DNA of 64,000 nt, taken from the NCBI GenBank assembly GCA_038529265.1, contig JBCBDX010000001.1:434001-498000 (forward strand), in the 5' to 3' direction. The notes beneath the pieces are model-generated. The model did not search any database and was not told the origin of the DNA. It worked only from the letters and a program-made list of their open reading frames with translations. Of the stretch, positions 60,341 to 64,000 are shown in pieces. Both the position numbers and the translations under genes were made by a program. This stretch comes from JBCBDX01 sp038529265 (GTDB lineage Bacteria; Pseudomonadota; Alphaproteobacteria; Rhizobiales; Rhizobiaceae). Every line of letters starts with the position of its first letter. Position 1 is the stretch's first letter.

Positions 60341-61594
60341 TCAGGAAGCCGCTTCAACGTCTTCCGAACGGGGGTCAAGGTTCAAGGTTTCCGGTGTCTG
60401 GCTGCGTGTTGCAGGCATGTATGTGAAGTCGGTCATATCCTCGGTTGCTACAGCATCGCGCTGTGTCATACGCCATCCGGCGTAACCTCCAAAAATGGCA
60501 TAGCAAAGGCCCATGGCCACAAAAAAGCCACTCGCCCCGATAGTGGTCATCAACCAACCGGATAGAACCGGACCGATCATTGCACCTATGCCGTTGATGA
60601 TAAGGAGGCTCGACGAGAGTTCCACGAAATCAGATGACTCGGCAAAGTCGTTGGCGTGTGCAACGACGAGGGAATAGATTGGGAATAGAACGGCGCCAAA
60701 AAGGAACATCAAGACAAAGACGCTGGCGGCTGAACTTGTTGCCGCTGACATGACGAAAATCGCTGATATCATTACGCCAAAGCCACCGGCAAACACCATA
60801 ACATAGCGCCTATCCATCCGGTCAGACACACGCCCCAGCGGAAACTGGAAGATAGCGCCGCCAATCATCGCCAATGCTAGCATGAGTGGGATTTGCGATC
60901 CCTCCAATCCAATCAAACCGGCAAACACAGGTGACTGGAAGTTCCACACCCCAGCAATGACGCCCGTCAACAGCATGCCGACAAGCGCAGCAGGCGAGTT
61001 CCGATAGAGTTTAGCCAAGTCGAACGAGACCTGCGTGAGTGGTTGGGGCGAGGTCGCGTTTGAAAGTCCCGTCGGGATCACGGCCATGGCATACATGAGT
61101 GCCCCAACTATAAATAAATAGGTTGTGGCAGGATCGCCGAGGACAAGCATGAATTGACCTGCCATCAAACCCACCATGTTCATGATCATGTAGATGGAGA
61201 AAATCTGTCCACGCGTCTCATTGGTCGCTTTTTCATTAAGCCAGCTCTCAACCACCATATAGCTGCCAGCTAGCGCGAAACCGGCAAAGCCTCTGAACAA
61301 TATCCATGTGAGCGGATGGATGACCAAGGCATGCAGCAGCAATGACATGGACAAAATGGTGGCCAACACCGCGTATACACGCACATGGCCCACGCGCAGC
61401 ACCAGACGCGGAACAATCACGCAGCCCGTTGAAAAGCAAAGTGCGTAGCCAAACCCCATCCACCCGATGGTTACAGGCCCCCAGCCTTCGATGCCTGCTC
61501 TGAGGGGAAGTAGAACTCCTGTTAGACCGCTACCTGCGAGCAGGAAAAAGGTTGAGAGCATAAGGCCCGTAACGGGCAGGACGGAACGCAGCAT
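60341..61594 (-). CDS. MFS transporter (YcaD-like)
   Basis: A 417-residue membrane protein with 12 predicted helices. The loop 2-3 region GFGYALCFSTGCVIVPRLVLRVGHVRV (core: GFGYALCFSTGC) and the loop 8-9 motif GRVSDRMDRRYVM are typical MFS elements; FAGFALAGSYMVVESWLNEKAT (core: MVVESWLNEK) resembles the YcaD group. The substrate is unknown. A polar C-terminal tail of about 40 residues follows the last helix. The gene precedes pepN and may be cotranscribed. Confidence 0.87.
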   Translation of the reverse strand: MLRSVLPVTGLMLSTFFLLAGSGLTGVLLPLRAGIEGWGPVTIGWMGFGYALCFSTGCVIVPRLVLRVGHVRVYAVLATILSMSLLLHALVIHPLTWILFRGFAGFALAGSYMVVESWLNEKATNETRGQIFSIYMIMNMVGLMAGQFMLVLGDPATTYLFIVGALMYAMAVIPTGLSNATSPQPLTQVSFDLAKLYRNSPAALVGMLLTGVIAGVWNFQSPVFAGLIGLEGSQIPLMLALAMIGGAIFQFPLGRVSDRMDRRYVMVFAGGFGVMISAIFVMSAATSSAASVFVLMFLFGAVLFPIYSLVVAHANDFAESSDFVELSSSLLIINGIGAMIGPVLSGWLMTTIGASGFFVAMGLCYAIFGGYAGWRMTQRDAVATEDMTDFTYMPATRSQTPETLNLDPRSEDVEAAS

Positions 61595-61652
61595 GAGACT
61601 TCTCCGGCTCTGCCGTCAATTCAGCAGCACGAGGCGCCCTTTGCTCCTTTTG

Positions 61653-62468
61653 TCAGCCGGGCGTCAACTGCTTTTTGAAGGCAAGAAGATCATGCCAGGT
61701 TACGCGCTTGGCGCTGGGCTGTTCGCGCAAGTAAGACGGCTCGTGCATGACCAATGCGATGCCGTTCCAATCGCCAAAAGAAAGATCGAAATTTTCGCCA
61801 CGCAGCTTGAGGATCATTCGTTTGGGGTCAATCAGATGTTTGGCGGCAACATTGCCCATAATGATCAGATGCTTGGGAGCTGCAAGCTCGATCTGACGAA
61901 TGATGAAAGGCTTTAGGATATTCAAATGTATCGGCGTTGGCGGACCTCCGCCAGGCGGAGCCCATGGCACACAAAGCGCTTGATATGTTTGGTCCACAAT
62001 GTCGAGATCGATGGCTGCAAACATGTTTTTCAACAGCACGCCATCGGGTCCAGAAAACGGAACACCGTTTGCATCATCATCTCGCGTTGCGGCGCCGCCG
62101 ACGATCATGATGTCGGCATCGCGTCGTCCACCTTCAAAGGCAAGGTTGCGCGCGGTCGCTTTTAGATTGCAGCCATCAAAGCCGCTGAGTGCATCTCGCA
62201 GTCGCTCAAGATCATTGGCTTGCGCTGCAAGATGCGTCGCCGCGTCAGCAACGCTCTGATCGGGGACAACTGCCGCTTTTTGAGCGAGTACGGGAGAAGG
62301 CGGAGACGAACTTATTGTCCGCTGAGGCGCGGGCTTTGAAGCTGTTTCCTTGGCAGCAAAACGGTCGACTGGCTCAACGCCCATTACCTCGTCAGCGCCA
62401 GCATCGGCATAAAAGCGCAATAGCGCATCGAGCTCGGTAGCTGAAAGATGCTCAACATTGGACATCAT
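61653..62468 (-). CDS. Divergent uracil-DNA glycosylase family 4-like protein
   Basis: A 271-residue protein whose second half follows the family 4 (Udg) fold: GCNLKATARNLAFEGG, GVPFSGPDGVLLKNMF, VPWAPPGGGPPTP, PKHLIIMGN and EPSYLREQPSAKRVTWHDL. The usual GEAPGxxED motif is changed to GGAATRDDD, and only two of the four expected cluster cysteines remain (about residues 100 and 166). The first ~90 residues are low-complexity. It may lack the iron-sulfur cluster and activity, or use another mechanism. ATG 62468 is preferred (62465 and a TTG at 62480 are possible). Confidence 0.78.
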   Translation of the reverse strand: MMSNVEHLSATELDALLRFYADAGADEVMGVEPVDRFAAKETASKPAPQRTISSSPPSPVLAQKAAVVPDQSVADAATHLAAQANDLERLRDALSGFDGCNLKATARNLAFEGGRRDADIMIVGGAATRDDDANGVPFSGPDGVLLKNMFAAIDLDIVDQTYQALCVPWAPPGGGPPTPIHLNILKPFIIRQIELAAPKHLIIMGNVAAKHLIDPKRMILKLRGENFDLSFGDWNGIALVMHEPSYLREQPSAKRVTWHDLLAFKKQLTPG

Positions 62469-62507
62469 TGTTTTTTGCAACCTTGGGAGCCTTAATCAAG
62501 CGGACTT

Positions 62508-63083
62508 TCAGATGGCCGGCACTTGTGGATCAAATTGCAAGAAAAATTCCTTGATGGGCGTCAGGTCAGTCACCAAAAGCGAAAATCGTCCCGATGCGTC
62601 TGGATCAATCACGCCATCTTCAAACAAAAGTCGGTCATAAGGCTCAAAATCAAGTCGGTAGTTGGCATATGCGTCCGCACTGAAGACTTGCTCGCCCTCC
62701 CGCCTTTGATCAAAGGAAAGCCCGTCCCCAAACTCGCTGGGCTTTCGCCAAACTTCCTGCAATTCAAATTCGGTCGCCACCCATGGCTGACCGGTTTCGT
62801 TTTGCGCCCGAATATCGAAGTAAAGCGTACCTGTTGCGTGTGTGCGCGGGTGTGCAAATGGATTTATCGGTCGGTTTGCCCGGATAACCAGCGTTGAAGG
62901 CTGATGTGAAGAGATCACAAAGCGCAGCACAATGGGATCGCCCTGCGTACCCAGGCCTGACGCATGGGTGATGCTGAAGCCACCTTTTTCGTCCGAAAAT
63001 TCGTAGCCAGCGGTTAGCTGTGGCTCGCTGGCAATCGCGGTTGCAGAGAACAAAACGGCAAAAAGTGCGGGCAATCGTAACAT
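62508..63083 (-). CDS. Secreted hypothetical protein
   Basis: A 191-residue protein from ATG 63083 with a signal peptide (LRLPALFAVLFSATAIA). The mature protein is beta-rich (for example LVIRANRPINPFAHP and GTLYFDIRAQNETGQP) and has no cysteine. I recognise no family with confidence; similar exported proteins occur in Hyphomicrobiales. It lies upstream of the Udg-like gene on the same strand with a 39-nt gap. Confidence 0.65.
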   Translation of the reverse strand: MLRLPALFAVLFSATAIASEPQLTAGYEFSDEKGGFSITHASGLGTQGDPIVLRFVISSHQPSTLVIRANRPINPFAHPRTHATGTLYFDIRAQNETGQPWVATEFELQEVWRKPSEFGDGLSFDQRREGEQVFSADAYANYRLDFEPYDRLLFEDGVIDPDASGRFSLLVTDLTPIKEFFLQFDPQVPAI

Positions 63084-63193
63084 GCTAAGAAGATGAGGCA
63101 GGCAGATGCCGAAGGCAAGTTTTTGCACTGACACCTTGCGTTACCGGTTTTCAGTGTGCGTAATCGCGCAAATCGATCTGGGAGGAAGCGATC

Positions 63194-64000
63194 ATGAAAA
63201 CCCGTGCGGCTGTGGCTTTTGAAGCTGGAAAACCCCTTGAGATTGTCGAAGTTGATCTTGAAGGTCCCAAGGCGGGCGAGGTTCTCGTTGAAATCAAGGC
63301 AACAGGTATATGCCATACGGATGAGTTCACCTTGTCCGGCGCGGATCCCGAGGGAGCGTTCCCCGCAATTCTAGGCCATGAAGGTGCAGGCGTTGTGGTT
63401 GAGGTGGGGCCGGGTGTTGAGGGTCTTGAGGTGGGCGATCACGTCATCCCATTATACACGCCGGAGTGTCGCGAGTGTGACTATTGCCTCAACCCGAAAA
63501 CCAATCTCTGCCAGAAAATACGGTCAACGCAGGGGCAAGGCGTCATGCCCGATGGCACCAGCCGGTTCTCGTACAAGGGTGAGAAAATCCTTCATTACAT
63601 GGGCTGTTCAACCTTCTCGAACTACACCGTTTTGCCCGAAATCGCGCTCGCCAAGGTGCGCAAAGACGCGCCATTCGACAAAATTTGCTACATCGGCTGC
63701 GGTGTCACCACAGGCATTGGCGCGGTCATGTTCACAGCCAAGGTTGAGCCCAATTCCACGGCGGTCGTATTTGGCCTTGGCGGCATTGGGCTTAACGTCA
63801 TTCAAGGTTTGAAGCTGGTTGGCGCGCGCCAGATCGTCGGCGTTGATACCAACCCATCCAAGGAAGCGATGGCTCGTCAGTTCGGTATGACCGACTTCGT
63901 CAATCCTAAAGAGGTTGATGGCGACATGGTCGGGCATTTGGTTGAACTAACCGGTGGCGGTGCAGACTACACATTTGAGTGTATCGGAAACGTAGATGTG
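63194..64000 (+). CDS. frmA: S-(hydroxymethyl)glutathione dehydrogenase, class III alcohol dehydrogenase (3' truncated by window)
   Basis: From ATG 63194 (GGAGG 8 nt upstream); 269 codons are present and the frame runs off the right edge. Catalytic zinc ligands lie in ATGICHTDEF and GHEGAGVVVEVG; the structural zinc site is CRECDYCLNPKTNLC; the NAD-binding motif is GLGGIGLNVIQG. GCGVTTGIGAV is typical of class III enzymes. It oxidises the formaldehyde-glutathione adduct in the cytoplasm. The missing part is about 100 residues. Confidence 0.95.
   Translation, partial: MKTRAAVAFEAGKPLEIVEVDLEGPKAGEVLVEIKATGICHTDEFTLSGADPEGAFPAILGHEGAGVVVEVGPGVEGLEVGDHVIPLYTPECRECDYCLNPKTNLCQKIRSTQGQGVMPDGTSRFSYKGEKILHYMGCSTFSNYTVLPEIALAKVRKDAPFDKICYIGCGVTTGIGAVMFTAKVEPNSTAVVFGLGGIGLNVIQGLKLVGARQIVGVDTNPSKEAMARQFGMTDFVNPKEVDGDMVGHLVELTGGGADYTFECIGNVDV

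Noticed and set aside
1..64000. CRISPR arrays, tRNA, rRNA or insertion sequences
   Set aside because: No regularly spaced repeats, cloverleaf-type genes, transposase genes or terminal inverted repeats were noticed in either strand by reading.

Overview
The window is a chromosomal segment of an alphaproteobacterium, most probably a marine-type member of the Hyphomicrobiales (Rhizobiales). The evidence is gene content and order. A MucR/Ros regulator, DUF1491, DUF2336, DUF5330, DUF983 and DUF6456 proteins, FeuN-FeuP-FeuQ, the split cytochrome c maturation operon ccmIEFH (cycHJKL), degP, a two-component pair, glnE and a PleC-type kinase follow one another much as they do in Sinorhizobium and relatives. 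The species cannot be named from the sequence alone. No rRNA, tRNA, insertion sequence or CRISPR array was seen.

Layout. 1-7.5 kb: end of threonine synthase, an M16 peptidase, a GNAT acetyltransferase, a large membrane GGDEF/EAL protein, YqgE, a DsbD-like periplasmic protein and a Prx5 peroxiredoxin. 7.5-14.4 kb: an AT-rich stretch with a small ORF and a palindrome, msrB, then the complete seven-gene Mrp Na+/H+ antiporter operon mrpABCDEFG. 14.5-16.5 kb: mucR with a good terminator, then two overlapping genes for a DnaA-domain-IV-like protein and a DUF6456 protein, which match the GafY/GafZ activators of gene transfer agents. 16.5-25 kb: sufE, DUF5330, a soluble histidine kinase with a peptidoglycan-binding protein and DUF1491, DUF2336, a DUF1254/DUF1214-like pair, a class A penicillin-binding protein and DUF983. 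Two identical CtrA-like boxes lie here.

25.2-39.5 kb: a complete gene transfer agent (GTA) head-tail cluster of the RcGTA type, gp1 to gp15 on one strand (small and large terminase, portal, small membrane protein, protease, capsid, connectors, tail tube, chaperones, short tape measure, distal tail, hub, NlpC/P60 peptidase, megatron), plus a small two-helix holin-like gene. There is no integrase, phage replication gene or repressor, and every structural gene is intact. The only long internal gap, after the capsid gene, holds a perfect 11-bp GC-rich hairpin.

39.5-64 kb: feuN, feuP, feuQ (with a 12-bp hairpin over the feuP start), a 17-kDa-antigen-like lipoprotein, ccmIEFH, a hydrolase-OsmC fusion, degP, a response regulator and kinase, glnE, an EF-hand protein, then on the minus strand pleC, pepN, an MFS transporter, a divergent uracil-DNA-glycosylase-like protein and a secreted protein, and finally the start of glutathione-dependent formaldehyde dehydrogenase, which runs off the end.

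The most interesting theme is that a complete, apparently domesticated phage-like DNA transfer machine lies about 9 kb from its probable dedicated activator pair, with candidate control elements at each level: a dyad before gafY, a promoter and leader dyad before gp1, and a hairpin after the capsid gene. CtrA-like sites and a PleC-type kinase in the same window hint at cell-cycle signalling nearby.
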